Below are positions 1 through 7,248 of a DNA stretch of 8,705 nt, in pieces. The translations under genes were made by a program, and so were the position numbers. The notes beneath the pieces were generated by a model. That model worked only from the letters and a program-made list of their open reading frames with translations. It was not told the DNA's origin and ran no database searches. Each line of letters begins with the position of its first letter. Positions within the stretch are counted from its first letter, which is position 1. The DNA is from Anaerolineae bacterium. GTDB lineage: Bacteria; Chloroflexota; Anaerolineae; B4-G1; SLSP01. Location: assembly GCA_016934645.1 (NCBI GenBank), contig JAFGSL010000584.1, forward strand, positions 1 through 8,705, in the 5' to 3' direction.

Positions 1-918
1 CAAGACCTGGCCAAGTGGGACGAGAACTTCTACACCGGACAGGTCGGCGGGCCTGCGATCCTGGAACGTGTGGTACAGCCGGGATGGCTGAACGATGGCA
101 GTCTATTGGACTATGCCTTTGGCCTGCAAGTCGGGCCGGCGCACCAACACCGGGGATGGCAAGTAGTCGAGCACGGCGGAGAGCATGGCGGTCACTGCTC
201 CTGGATGGTACGTTTCCCCGAACTGCATATGAGCGTCGTCGTGCTGTTCAACCACTTTATGTGGGAGATGCGAGACTACGCTCTCAAAGTGGCCGATTTG
301 TTTTTGGAGGACAAAGGGGGCACGGTACAGGAAACGGAAGTGCAGCCGGATCAGGCAAGCGTCGTTGTGCTAAGCGCGGACCAACTCCAAAGAAATGTGG
401 GCAAGTACTTCAATTCCGAGCGTGCCTCCCTTCGCGAAGTAACGTATAGTGGCAACCGGCTTCAGTACCAGGGACTTGACCTGCTTCCGTTGAGCAACAC
501 ACTTTTCTTCTTTGAAGTAGAATCTCAGACGCATGTTGAGTTTATCCCGCAACACGGCACTGTGGCAAGCATGAAAACCATAACGTCCTCCGGTGAGTAT
601 GACTATGATCGTGTTGAAACCTGCACTCCTACGCCTGACGAGCTGACGCAGTATGTGGGGCGATACTATAGCCCAGAACTGGACATCACCTGGACTTTGA
701 TCATCGAGGATGATCACCTGGTGGCTCAACGCCGCAAGTACGTGGATAGCAAACTCTCTCCGTTGTTTCGCGATGCTTTCAGCGACGACTGGGGTCCTCT
801 GATGAGCTATCCAACGGCTTATCTGGTAATTTTCGAGCGTGATGCACATGACGCGATCACCGGTCTACGCGTCTCTGGTGCGTGTGTGCGGAACCTCAAA
901 TTCTCAAAAACAGAATAG
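1..918 (+). CDS. Serine hydrolase, beta-lactamase/class C family, C-terminal part (5' end outside window)
   Basis: The reading frame is open from base 1, so the gene starts upstream; 305 residues are visible before the TAG stop. Residues 1-103 match the end of the beta-lactamase-related serine hydrolase fold (penicillin-binding-protein-like esterases and peptidases). A DLAKWDENFY segment is followed by a YAFGLQVG strand, the HGGEHGG segment at residues 58-64 (the usual third active-site motif, replacing KTG), and the closing strands RFPELHMSVVVLFN. The catalytic SxxK and YxN motifs would lie upstream and cannot be checked. Residues about 126-305 look like two tandem small beta-rich domains of the type often appended to these hydrolases: LQRNVGKYFNSE near 128-140 is echoed by LTQYVGRYYSPE near 215-226. 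Export is likely by family but the N-terminus is missing. A gap of 97 nt separates it from the next gene. The exact substrate is unknown. Confidence 0.85.
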   Translation, partial: QDLAKWDENFYTGQVGGPAILERVVQPGWLNDGSLLDYAFGLQVGPAHQHRGWQVVEHGGEHGGHCSWMVRFPELHMSVVVLFNHFMWEMRDYALKVADLFLEDKGGTVQETEVQPDQASVVVLSADQLQRNVGKYFNSERASLREVTYSGNRLQYQGLDLLPLSNTLFFFEVESQTHVEFIPQHGTVASMKTITSSGEYDYDRVETCTPTPDELTQYVGRYYSPELDITWTLIIEDDHLVAQRRKYVDSKLSPLFRDAFSDDWGPLMSYPTAYLVIFERDAHDAITGLRVSGACVRNLKFSKTE

Positions 919-1004
919 TCGTAAGGTCATACGCATAAATTGCTATAAAAATGCACGTTGAGAGGAGACGCCCCATCTACCTGAGCCGATGTCGTGAAAT
1001 TCGC

Positions 1005-1009
1005 GGAGG
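1005..1009 (+). promoter_or_regulatory. Ribosome binding site for the serine hydrolase lipoprotein gene
   Basis: GGAGG lies 6 nt before the ATG at 1016. It fixes that start, which also gives a canonical lipoprotein signal peptide. Confidence 0.75.
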
Positions 1010-1015
1010 CGGAAT

Positions 1016-2137
1016 ATGAAACCAAGATTATGGTTCGTTTTACTTTGCATCATAGGATTGGTGGCCTGCACCTCGCAGCCGTCATCGAAACAGATCGGTG
1101 ACGGCTGGCAGACAGCCAGTCCTACCGACGTGGGCTTGAACGAGTCGCCGCTCAGCACAGTTGTCGAGCGTATCCAGGATAAGAGATATCAGAATGTGGA
1201 CAGCATCCTCATCGTCAAAGATGGGAAACTGGCTTTTGAGGCATACTTTGACGGCTACGAGTGGGACTACGACAGCCCGCAATTCAAGGGCTTCGCCCTT
1301 GAATACGGACCGGAGACGCGCCACAACCTGGCATCTGTCACCAAAAGCGTCACCTCGATCCTGGTCGGCATCGCCCTGGATCAGGGCAAGATTCAGAGCG
1401 TGGATGAGAAAGTGTTCGCCTTCTTCCCCGAACACGCCCATCTGAATGACGCAGAGAAAGACACCATTACAATGAAACACTTGCTCACCATGTCATCCGG
1501 GTTGCAGTGGAACGGTGCGGAAATGCCCCTCAGCGATCTGCAAAACGACATCGTGCAGTTGTATATCGTCGATGATCCTATCGCGCACATCCTTTCCAAG
1601 CCCATTGTCAATACTCCTGGCTCAACATTCCACTACAGCAGCGGCGACACCAACGTGATTGGAGAGATCATTCAGGCCGCTACTGGCCAAAGAATGGACA
1701 TCTTCGCAGAAAAATACCTGTTTGCGCCGTTGGGTATCAGCGACTATGAATGGAAATTCATCAACGATGATATGGTCTTCGCTTCCGGTGACCTCCAATT
1801 GCGGCCCAGGGATATGGCAAAGCTAGGCCAATTGTGCCTGAACGGTGGCGTTTGGGAAGGCCAGCGCATCGTCTCGGAGGCGTGGATTGCCGAATCCACG
1901 CAGAAGCACGTCACCCACTCATCGACGAGTGACTATGGCTACCAGTGGTGGTTGGAAACCTATCGCGTAAGATCCACCGCTGTGGATGCGTTCTCTGCGG
2001 AGGGATGGGGCGGGCAAAGAATCATTGTGTTGCCCGATTTAGAGATGGTCGTCGTTTTCACGGGTGGCAATTACGTCTCTGAGGATCCGTCAGAAGAAAT
2101 CCTCACGCGCTACATTCTACCCGCCGTGCAGAAGTGA
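1016..2137 (+). CDS. Serine hydrolase lipoprotein, beta-lactamase/class C-like family
   Basis: A complete 373-residue protein. The N-terminus is a lipoprotein signal peptide: Lys/Arg at residues 3-4, a hydrophobic core, and lipobox LVAC with the modified Cys at 18. It is therefore expected to be exported and lipid-anchored. The serine hydrolase fold follows. SVTK at 107-110 supplies the nucleophile Ser107 and general base Lys110; Tyr207 in HYSSGDTN stands for the YxN motif; GWGGQ at 330-334 occupies the KTG position. This YSS/GWGG variant is common among COG1680-type esterases, peptidases and 6-aminohexanoate-dimer-hydrolase-like enzymes, so classical beta-lactamase activity should not be assumed. 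The start has a GGAGG site 6 nt upstream. Its last codons overlap the earliest possible start of the next gene (GTGA at 2134-2137), suggesting co-transcription. It is not an obvious recent duplicate of the upstream hydrolase, because the active-site motif differs and it lacks the two extra C-terminal domains. Confidence 0.92.
   Translation: MKPRLWFVLLCIIGLVACTSQPSSKQIGDGWQTASPTDVGLNESPLSTVVERIQDKRYQNVDSILIVKDGKLAFEAYFDGYEWDYDSPQFKGFALEYGPETRHNLASVTKSVTSILVGIALDQGKIQSVDEKVFAFFPEHAHLNDAEKDTITMKHLLTMSSGLQWNGAEMPLSDLQNDIVQLYIVDDPIAHILSKPIVNTPGSTFHYSSGDTNVIGEIIQAATGQRMDIFAEKYLFAPLGISDYEWKFINDDMVFASGDLQLRPRDMAKLGQLCLNGGVWEGQRIVSEAWIAESTQKHVTHSSTSDYGYQWWLETYRVRSTAVDAFSAEGWGGQRIIVLPDLEMVVVFTGGNYVSEDPSEEILTRYILPAVQK
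2134..2137 (+). other. GTGA stop/start overlap
   Basis: The TGA stop of the serine hydrolase (2135-2137) overlaps an in-frame GTG (2134-2136) of the LVIVD gene. If that GTG is used, the two genes are translationally coupled. No Shine-Dalgarno sequence precedes the GTG, which would fit either coupling or non-use. Confidence 0.4.
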
Positions 2138-2163
2138 ACTATAACGTGAGGTTTGTAAATCAA

Positions 2164-3135
2164 ATGAAGACGTACGCAGTTCTGTGTGTAATAATGACGT
2201 TAGTGATAGTGTGCAGTGGATGTCTAGGTGCCACCGGACCCAACGTGTACAAAGTAGGACAGGTGCGTGTAGGTGCAGCCTATGATGTCTATGTCGAAGG
2301 CGACTATGCCTACGTCACCAACAACGACGGCGTCGTGATTGTTGATGTGCAAAACCCACGGAAACCCCGAAAGGAAGGAACTATCTCCATTGGAGAACTC
2401 ACAATGAGTGTCTTCGTATTGAAGGATTTGGCCTATATTGCTGGAGCCGGACAAGGGCTGTTCATTGCCGATGTCCGTGATCCTGCCAATCCCGAAATAC
2501 TCGGGCACTACTATGACGGCGGTATGGCTAATCAGGTACACGTGGCGGGCAATTTTGCATTTGTCGCCGATGGTCCAGATGGCCTAGAAATCCTGGATGT
2601 GCGTGATCCACACAAACCAGCAGAGATCGCACAACTTAACAGTGGCGGCGATGGCGTTGCGCTTGAACTTGTCGGTGACACGATCTATCTGGCAAATTCT
2701 AAGAATGGGCTAGAGATCATAGACGTTGCGGACCCACATTCTCCTGAGATGATCAGAGCCGTTTCAGGTACAGAGGGTGTTCAGGATGTTTATGTGGGTG
2801 AAGACTGGCTGTATGTAGCCTGTCATGGACAGGGCATCAAGATCATCCATACCACAGGCGATCAAGCCTTTCGCGTGATTGGAACATTCTTCGATGGAGG
2901 CAAAGGGGAAGCGCTGGGTGTCTGGGCGACTGGCTCAAGACTGTACGTTGCCGATAACCGTGACGGACTTGAAGTACTAGACATGAGTGACCCGGCTGTA
3001 CCCTATGAAATCGCAGAGTTCGGTGGATCAAGTCGGACTCGCGCCGTTCATAACCTTTTCATCGACGGTGAGTTCATTTATCTTGCGGATGGATGGAGTG
3101 GCCTGCTGGTTGTCGTGTTTGAGGATGAGCACTGA
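2164..3135 (+). CDS. LVIVD-repeat beta-propeller protein, probable lipoprotein
   Basis: 323 residues from the ATG chosen here. The N-terminus is a signal peptide with Lys2, a hydrophobic stretch and a Cys20 preceded by CSG, an imperfect lipobox, so lipidation is probable but not certain. The mature part is almost entirely seven repeats of about 42 residues, roughly at 38-80, 80-121, 122-163, 164-205, 206-249, 250-292 and 293-323. Each reads approximately V-x-G-x-x-[AL]-Y-[VL]-A-x-x-x-x-G-L-x-[IV]-[IVL]-D-V-x-[DN]-P-x-x-P, the LVIVD signature of a bacterial extracellular propeller. The fifth repeat has lost the DP-x-x-P segment, and the last ends after its GLLVVVF strand, as expected if the N-terminal strand closes the ring. 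No catalytic residues are evident, so a binding or scaffold role is likely (inference). An upstream in-frame GTG at 2134 overlaps the preceding stop and would add 10 residues; the ATG is preferred because it gives a compact signal peptide, though its GTGAGG site at 2146-2151 is distant. Confidence 0.88.
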   Translation: MKTYAVLCVIMTLVIVCSGCLGATGPNVYKVGQVRVGAAYDVYVEGDYAYVTNNDGVVIVDVQNPRKPRKEGTISIGELTMSVFVLKDLAYIAGAGQGLFIADVRDPANPEILGHYYDGGMANQVHVAGNFAFVADGPDGLEILDVRDPHKPAEIAQLNSGGDGVALELVGDTIYLANSKNGLEIIDVADPHSPEMIRAVSGTEGVQDVYVGEDWLYVACHGQGIKIIHTTGDQAFRVIGTFFDGGKGEALGVWATGSRLYVADNRDGLEVLDMSDPAVPYEIAEFGGSSRTRAVHNLFIDGEFIYLADGWSGLLVVVFEDEH

Positions 3136-3168
3136 GGATGTCCTCCAAATGGTAGCACAGGCGCGTAG

Positions 3169-5052
3169 ATGACGAAAAAACGAACACTCATTATCATCGC
3201 AACGCTGATACTGCTTACCGGTTGCAGGCAAACGCAACCGGTTCTTGAGAATACGCCTGCAGCCATTTCTCCATCGCCGTCGTTTACACCAACCCACGTG
3301 CCGACATCGACACCAACAATCACACCTACGCCCACCGCGACCCCAACACCGTCTGCGACGCCCACCCCGACCCCCATCGCGCAGCCGGTGTCGGTATCTG
3401 GTGACGGACGCAGCGGACGTTTGTTTGCTCCGACACCCCAAGCCGGCGCGCCTTGCGGTGTGGTCGATGTGCTCGACTTCTCTCTGGATCCCCCCGATGC
3501 ACAGCACGTCGCGGTAGGTGGGCAAGATTTCGGCGACTACCGCCCTCACTTTGAGGGGTATCACGCTGGCGAGGATTGGTGGCGTTTACTGGGTGAGGAT
3601 GCGAACTTTGGGGTGTCCGTCCACAGCATCGGCCATGGACAGGTAACCTACGCCGCGCCGAACGGCTGGGGTGTCGATCAAGGTACAGTGGTCATACGCC
3701 ACACCTTTCCCGATGGTAGCTATCGCTATTCCTTTTATGGACATCTTGATCCACCCAGTGTCGTCCTCCGCGCAGGGGATTGCGTGGTGCGCGGCGATGT
3801 TATTGGCGAGATCGGCCGCCCGCGCGGAGCACCGCATCTCCACTTTGAGATTCGCACGCACATGCCAGATCGTCCGGGGCCGGGATACTGGGGCAGCGAC
3901 CCACTCCTTGCCGGCTGGGAACCGCCATCACAGTTTATCTGGGATTACCGGATTGCGACCTCACCCGGCGTCGTTTGGACACAATCCACCACATCCACTT
4001 CCTGGCAAAGTTTAGGAGAATTACGTGACGGCACATTCGGCATTCTGGAAGACACGGATGTGCTGGGCATCAATCTCTCCGATGGTAGCATAGGTTGGCG
4101 CCAGCCCATTTCGACGACGTCGGCTACCGGCATGGTTAACGCTGACGGTTCGATGATCTACGTCGCCGAGCGAAATGGTACATTGCGTGCCTTTGGCATC
4201 CCCGATCCACCGGGTGATGAAGATACCCAAAACGCGTCTCTCAATCTTGAGCGCTCTTTGGTACCGCTGTGGGATATCAAACTCGGCACGCCGGGCCTCT
4301 CCACCTTATTGCCCCTGCCCGGCGACGGTATAGCGGTTTTCTTCATGCGGCAGATGTTTGGTATCTCATCAACAGGCCAGCAATTGTGGGAACATGAGTC
4401 CATTGGGACGCCACAATATTGGGCGTTGGGAGACGATGTTCTGGTCGTTGCGTTGTTGAGCAGAGCCGCTTCACTGTGGACGATAACGGAGTCTGGTGCA
4501 ACGAACTGGGATACCCTCCTCAAGGGACGCCCTGCCACCGTTGAGGATCAGATTTGGGTTTACGACGCAGATGGTGTATACCGCCTGCACCTAGAGACTT
4601 TGACGGTTGAACGTTCGTACCTGTTGCCCACAGGCTTTCTGAAATACGGAGATATAGCTACTTTGCCCGACGGTGGTATACTGCTGGCGCATATGGGATA
4701 TTCAGATAAGTGCCTCATTGCGTTGAACGCGGATGGCACACTGCACTGGCAACGGTCGTATGACAACATCATTCAAGGCAAGGTATCTCTGCAAGCACTC
4801 GATGATCGTGTTTACGCCGTAGTTCAGACGGAAACAAGGCCAGCCAGCGTTGTTCCATTTGACACATCGAGTGAAATCGCCATCTTCGCCATAGACACAG
4901 ATATTACAGAGCTGACTCGAATCTTCACCGGGGCTACACGACGACCCGACCCGGAGTTGACAGCCGTCCATCCCGTCGGCGAGGACCATTTCTTAATCAA
5001 CCTCGGCGGTGTCAGCCTGACGTTGTTTGATCCACAATCGGTCACCCAATGA
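3169..5052 (+). CDS. M23 (LytM-type) metallopeptidase fused to PQQ-like beta-propeller, lipoprotein
   Basis: 627 residues. A signal peptide ends in lipobox LTGC (Cys19), so the protein should be lipid-anchored outside the cytoplasmic membrane. Residues about 34-69 are a flexible Ser/Thr/Pro linker. Residues about 120-250 form an M23 domain: His132 and Asp136 in HAGED, His192 in YGHLD, and His223 and His225 in HLHFE. These are the zinc ligands and catalytic histidines of Gly-Gly or peptidoglycan cross-bridge endopeptidases, and all are present, so activity is plausible. From about 265 to the end lie repeating strands such as VLGINLSDGSIGWRQP, QMFGISSTGQQLWEH and CLIALNADGTLHWQR, typical of PQQ-like/Trp-docking propellers. 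No PQQ-dehydrogenase active site is evident, so this half probably binds ligand or wall. The start has only a weak AGG at 3159-3161, 33 nt after the LVIVD gene, and the stop is 13 nt before the next ATG. The target bond is not known. Confidence 0.88.
   Translation: MTKKRTLIIIATLILLTGCRQTQPVLENTPAAISPSPSFTPTHVPTSTPTITPTPTATPTPSATPTPTPIAQPVSVSGDGRSGRLFAPTPQAGAPCGVVDVLDFSLDPPDAQHVAVGGQDFGDYRPHFEGYHAGEDWWRLLGEDANFGVSVHSIGHGQVTYAAPNGWGVDQGTVVIRHTFPDGSYRYSFYGHLDPPSVVLRAGDCVVRGDVIGEIGRPRGAPHLHFEIRTHMPDRPGPGYWGSDPLLAGWEPPSQFIWDYRIATSPGVVWTQSTTSTSWQSLGELRDGTFGILEDTDVLGINLSDGSIGWRQPISTTSATGMVNADGSMIYVAERNGTLRAFGIPDPPGDEDTQNASLNLERSLVPLWDIKLGTPGLSTLLPLPGDGIAVFFMRQMFGISSTGQQLWEHESIGTPQYWALGDDVLVVALLSRAASLWTITESGATNWDTLLKGRPATVEDQIWVYDADGVYRLHLETLTVERSYLLPTGFLKYGDIATLPDGGILLAHMGYSDKCLIALNADGTLHWQRSYDNIIQGKVSLQALDDRVYAVVQTETRPASVVPFDTSSEIAIFAIDTDITELTRIFTGATRRPDPELTAVHPVGEDHFLINLGGVSLTLFDPQSVTQ
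3268..3375 (+). repeat. Low-complexity Ser/Thr/Pro linker-coding tract
   Basis: About 36 codons rich in ACN and CCN encode alternating Thr-Pro (for example TPTPTATPTP) with a few Ser, Ala and Ile. It joins the lipid-anchored Cys to the M23 domain. Such linkers span the cell wall or keep a domain away from the membrane and are frequent in exported Chloroflexota proteins. The codons vary, so this is a protein-level repeat and not a perfect DNA microsatellite. Confidence 0.85.
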
Positions 5053-5057
5053 GAAGG
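5051..5057 (+). promoter_or_regulatory. Ribosome binding site for the PD40-amidohydrolase gene
   Basis: GAGAAGG lies 8 nt before the ATG at 5066 and overlaps the stop codon of the M23 gene (TGA 5050-5052). This favours the 5066 start over the TTG at 5027 inside the upstream gene. Confidence 0.75.
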
Positions 5058-5065
5058 ATAAAAAC

Positions 5066-7189
5066 ATGAAACGCTTCGCCAAGATTGTAGGGATTTCGAC
5101 GCTCATTGTGCTAATCCTGGTTTGGCTCGTGTCCCTCATCATCTTTCCCCCAAAACATATCAAAGCTGATCCAGACTTTCCCCAACTCACCGGCCCGTAT
5201 CTGGGCCAGCAACCTCCAGAATATAGACCCGAACGCTTTGCGCCGGACATTGTTAATGACGATGTCCACACGGCTGCGGTATTTTCGCCAGACGGCCAAG
5301 AAGTATATTGGCGGCCTATGGACGAAGACATCGACGACATTTTGTTTATGCATCGGGAAGAAAACGGATGGACTCCCCCTCAGGTAGTTCCCTTTGCATC
5401 ACGCTTCTTCGATACCGACGATCCCTGCTTCTCACCAGATGGCGAAAAGCTCTTTTTCACATCCTGGCGACCTATCCGATGGTACGAACTGTTCAACAAC
5501 AAGGAGCGCATTTGGTACGTTGAACGAACCGTGCATGGATGGTCAGAGGCAAAGCCAGTGAGTCCGGCGGTCAATACGATGGCGTTGCACTGGCAGTTTT
5601 CGGTGGCGGACAACAATTCACTGTACTTCGCTTCCGAAGGCGACATCTATCATTCGAGATTTAAGGCAGGGCAATACATGACGCCGGAACAGCTTGGAAA
5701 CACGATCAACACCGAGTTTCGCGAAGACCTTCCCTTCGCCGCACCGAACGGTGACTACTTACTCTTTGCATCGGACAGACCCGGTGGGATGGGAGATTTC
5801 GATCTTTACATCAGTCTCCGCGATGCGGACGGTTCTTGGTTGCCAGCGGCCAATGCCGGGGATGTGGTGAATTCTCGCTACCAGGAGCTCTATCCGGTAG
5901 TATCGCCGGATGGAAAATACCTGTTTTTCCTAAGCAACCGCGGCGGTTCCCACAGTGTCTATTGGGTGGATCTAAGAATTTTGGACCTCACACCTACTAC
6001 ACTACAAACGCAGGAACCAACACCACCTCTGCCTCTATCTTCTGAGGACAACGGAGAGGCGGCAGCCAATCCTCCACCCAATAGTGAATCGCTCGTATTG
6101 TTCGGCACGCTCATTGACGGTACAGGAGCGGATCCGATACCTGATGCCGCACTTGTCATCCAGGATGGACACATTATTGCTGTCGGTCCGCGTGACGAGG
6201 TAGACATCCCCACCGGTGCACAACAAATCGAAGTTCGCGGCGCAAACATCCTGCCGGGGTTCATCAACGCGCACGTCCACGATACGTTTGATCGGGAACG
6301 GCTGGCAGCCTGGGCCTGGGAGGGTGTGACGACAGTGCGCGACGAGGGCATTCTGGACAATTCCCGCGATCTGGAGACACTGATGGCATGGCGCGCGGAA
6401 CAGGCACAGCAACCTCAACTCGCACGGCTGGTCTCTGCCGGATATATGATCGGGCCACGCGGAGGGTATGGACAAAAGCTCGTCGGTACGCCGAAAAAGC
6501 TGGTGCGGACGGTGGAAGATGAATGCGAGGCCGGCGTGGACTTGATCAAGTTTGCTATGGAAGACGGCTACGCCCAGCGGCAAAATCTGCCCGTGTTTAC
6601 AGATGAGGAAATCGCCGCCATTGTGACAGAAGCCCACGCGCGAGGCAAACGCGTTTCCGTCCACGTGACCGACGCCCAGTTCCTGCCTGCCGTCCTAGAT
6701 GCCGGTGTAGATGACATCGCCCATATCCAATGGAATCCCGTGTCCGACGCGCTGATCGCACATCTCGTCGAGCAGGATGTTTACGTCGTCCCCACCCTCA
6801 CCGTGTTGGAAGCTTACAACTCACTGAGCGGCGCGCAGAATAACTTGCGGCGCTTCGTCGCCGCCGGAGTCCCTATCGCATTAGGTAATGACTACACGCG
6901 GATTCCGCAAAACAACTTCGATCACTTCGATCTGGGGATGCCCATGCACGAAATCCAACGCATGTCCGAAGCCGGAATGACGCCGATGCAGATCATCGTC
7001 GCTGCCACGCGCAACGCCGCACACGTCTGTGATCTGGAGAACAAGTTAGGAACCTTAGAGGTTGGCAAGCTCGCGGATGTACTGGTGGTGGACGGAGATC
7101 CCCTACAGGACTTACAGGCACTGAAAGATGTGCACCTCGTTATCCACGGGGGCGTCATCATTCGTGATGAACGTTCCACAAGGGATTGA
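5066..7189 (+). CDS. PD40 (TolB-like) beta-propeller fused to amidohydrolase, membrane-anchored or exported
   Basis: 707 residues from ATG 5066. Residues 1-28 (MKRFAKI followed by a long aliphatic stretch) are a signal anchor or signal peptide without a lipobox. Residues about 50-310 hold PD40/WD40-like repeats seen as FSPDGQEVYW, FSPDGEKLFFTSW, FAAPNGDYLLFASDRPGG and VSPDGKYLFFLSNRGG, a TolB-type propeller. A Pro/Ser/Glu-rich linker at about 310-340 follows. From 343 comes a metal-dependent amidohydrolase of the imidazolonepropionase/prolidase-like group: the opening beta strand with DGTG, LPGFINAHVH with His403 and His405, the probable carbamylated Lys495, His533 in VSVHV, His553 in DIAHI and Asp609 in GNDY. 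The full metal set is present, so it is likely an active hydrolase of cyclic amides or peptide-like substrates; the substrate cannot be read from sequence. The C-terminal GKLADVLVVDGDP segment is the standard closing beta region. It follows the M23 gene by 13 nt and its start has a good GAGAAGG site. Confidence 0.9.
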   Translation: MKRFAKIVGISTLIVLILVWLVSLIIFPPKHIKADPDFPQLTGPYLGQQPPEYRPERFAPDIVNDDVHTAAVFSPDGQEVYWRPMDEDIDDILFMHREENGWTPPQVVPFASRFFDTDDPCFSPDGEKLFFTSWRPIRWYELFNNKERIWYVERTVHGWSEAKPVSPAVNTMALHWQFSVADNNSLYFASEGDIYHSRFKAGQYMTPEQLGNTINTEFREDLPFAAPNGDYLLFASDRPGGMGDFDLYISLRDADGSWLPAANAGDVVNSRYQELYPVVSPDGKYLFFLSNRGGSHSVYWVDLRILDLTPTTLQTQEPTPPLPLSSEDNGEAAANPPPNSESLVLFGTLIDGTGADPIPDAALVIQDGHIIAVGPRDEVDIPTGAQQIEVRGANILPGFINAHVHDTFDRERLAAWAWEGVTTVRDEGILDNSRDLETLMAWRAEQAQQPQLARLVSAGYMIGPRGGYGQKLVGTPKKLVRTVEDECEAGVDLIKFAMEDGYAQRQNLPVFTDEEIAAIVTEAHARGKRVSVHVTDAQFLPAVLDAGVDDIAHIQWNPVSDALIAHLVEQDVYVVPTLTVLEAYNSLSGAQNNLRRFVAAGVPIALGNDYTRIPQNNFDHFDLGMPMHEIQRMSEAGMTPMQIIVAATRNAAHVCDLENKLGTLEVGKLADVLVVDGDPLQDLQALKDVHLVIHGGVIIRDERSTRD

Positions 7190-7234
7190 ATAACTTCAAC
7201 GGAACATAGTGCAATCTATTGAGGCCATTTTTAC

Positions 7235-7240
7235 GGGAGG
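7235..7240 (+). promoter_or_regulatory. Ribosome binding site for the ICMT-like gene
   Basis: GGGAGG lies 8 nt before the ATG at 7249 and decides the start. A TTG at 7219 in the same frame lies upstream of this site and is less plausible. Confidence 0.8.
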
Positions 7241-7248
7241 TATGCAGC

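Noticed and set aside
370..849. Antisense open frame of about 159 codons
   Set aside because: It is contained in the C-terminal domains of the first hydrolase and has no ribosome binding site or domain that I recognise.
944..949. TATAAA as a possible -10 element before the serine hydrolase lipoprotein gene
   Set aside because: No acceptable -35 hexamer is found about 17 nt upstream, so it cannot be told from chance A/T sequence, though the 97-nt gap could hold a promoter.
3134..3145. Short inverted repeat GAGGA-TG-TCCTC after the LVIVD gene
   Set aside because: The stem is only 5 bp with a 2-nt loop, which is too tight for a stable hairpin, and no T-run follows. It is not a credible terminator.
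3028..3564. Antisense frames across the Thr/Pro tract, one coding a Val-Gly repeat and one Arg/Gly-rich
   Set aside because: They are the mirror of the low-complexity linker of the M23 gene. The sense strand has a signal peptide and a recognisable peptidase, and the antisense frames show no family features.
5027..5065. Upstream TTG start extending the PD40-amidohydrolase by 13 residues
   Set aside because: It lies within the M23 gene, lacks a ribosome binding site and would put polar residues before the membrane anchor. ATG 5066 has GAGAAGG at correct spacing.
6035..6664. Long antisense open frame of about 209 codons
   Set aside because: It lies fully inside the amidohydrolase domain, whose metal-ligand motifs fix the sense frame. 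No protein family is recognisable in the antisense product.
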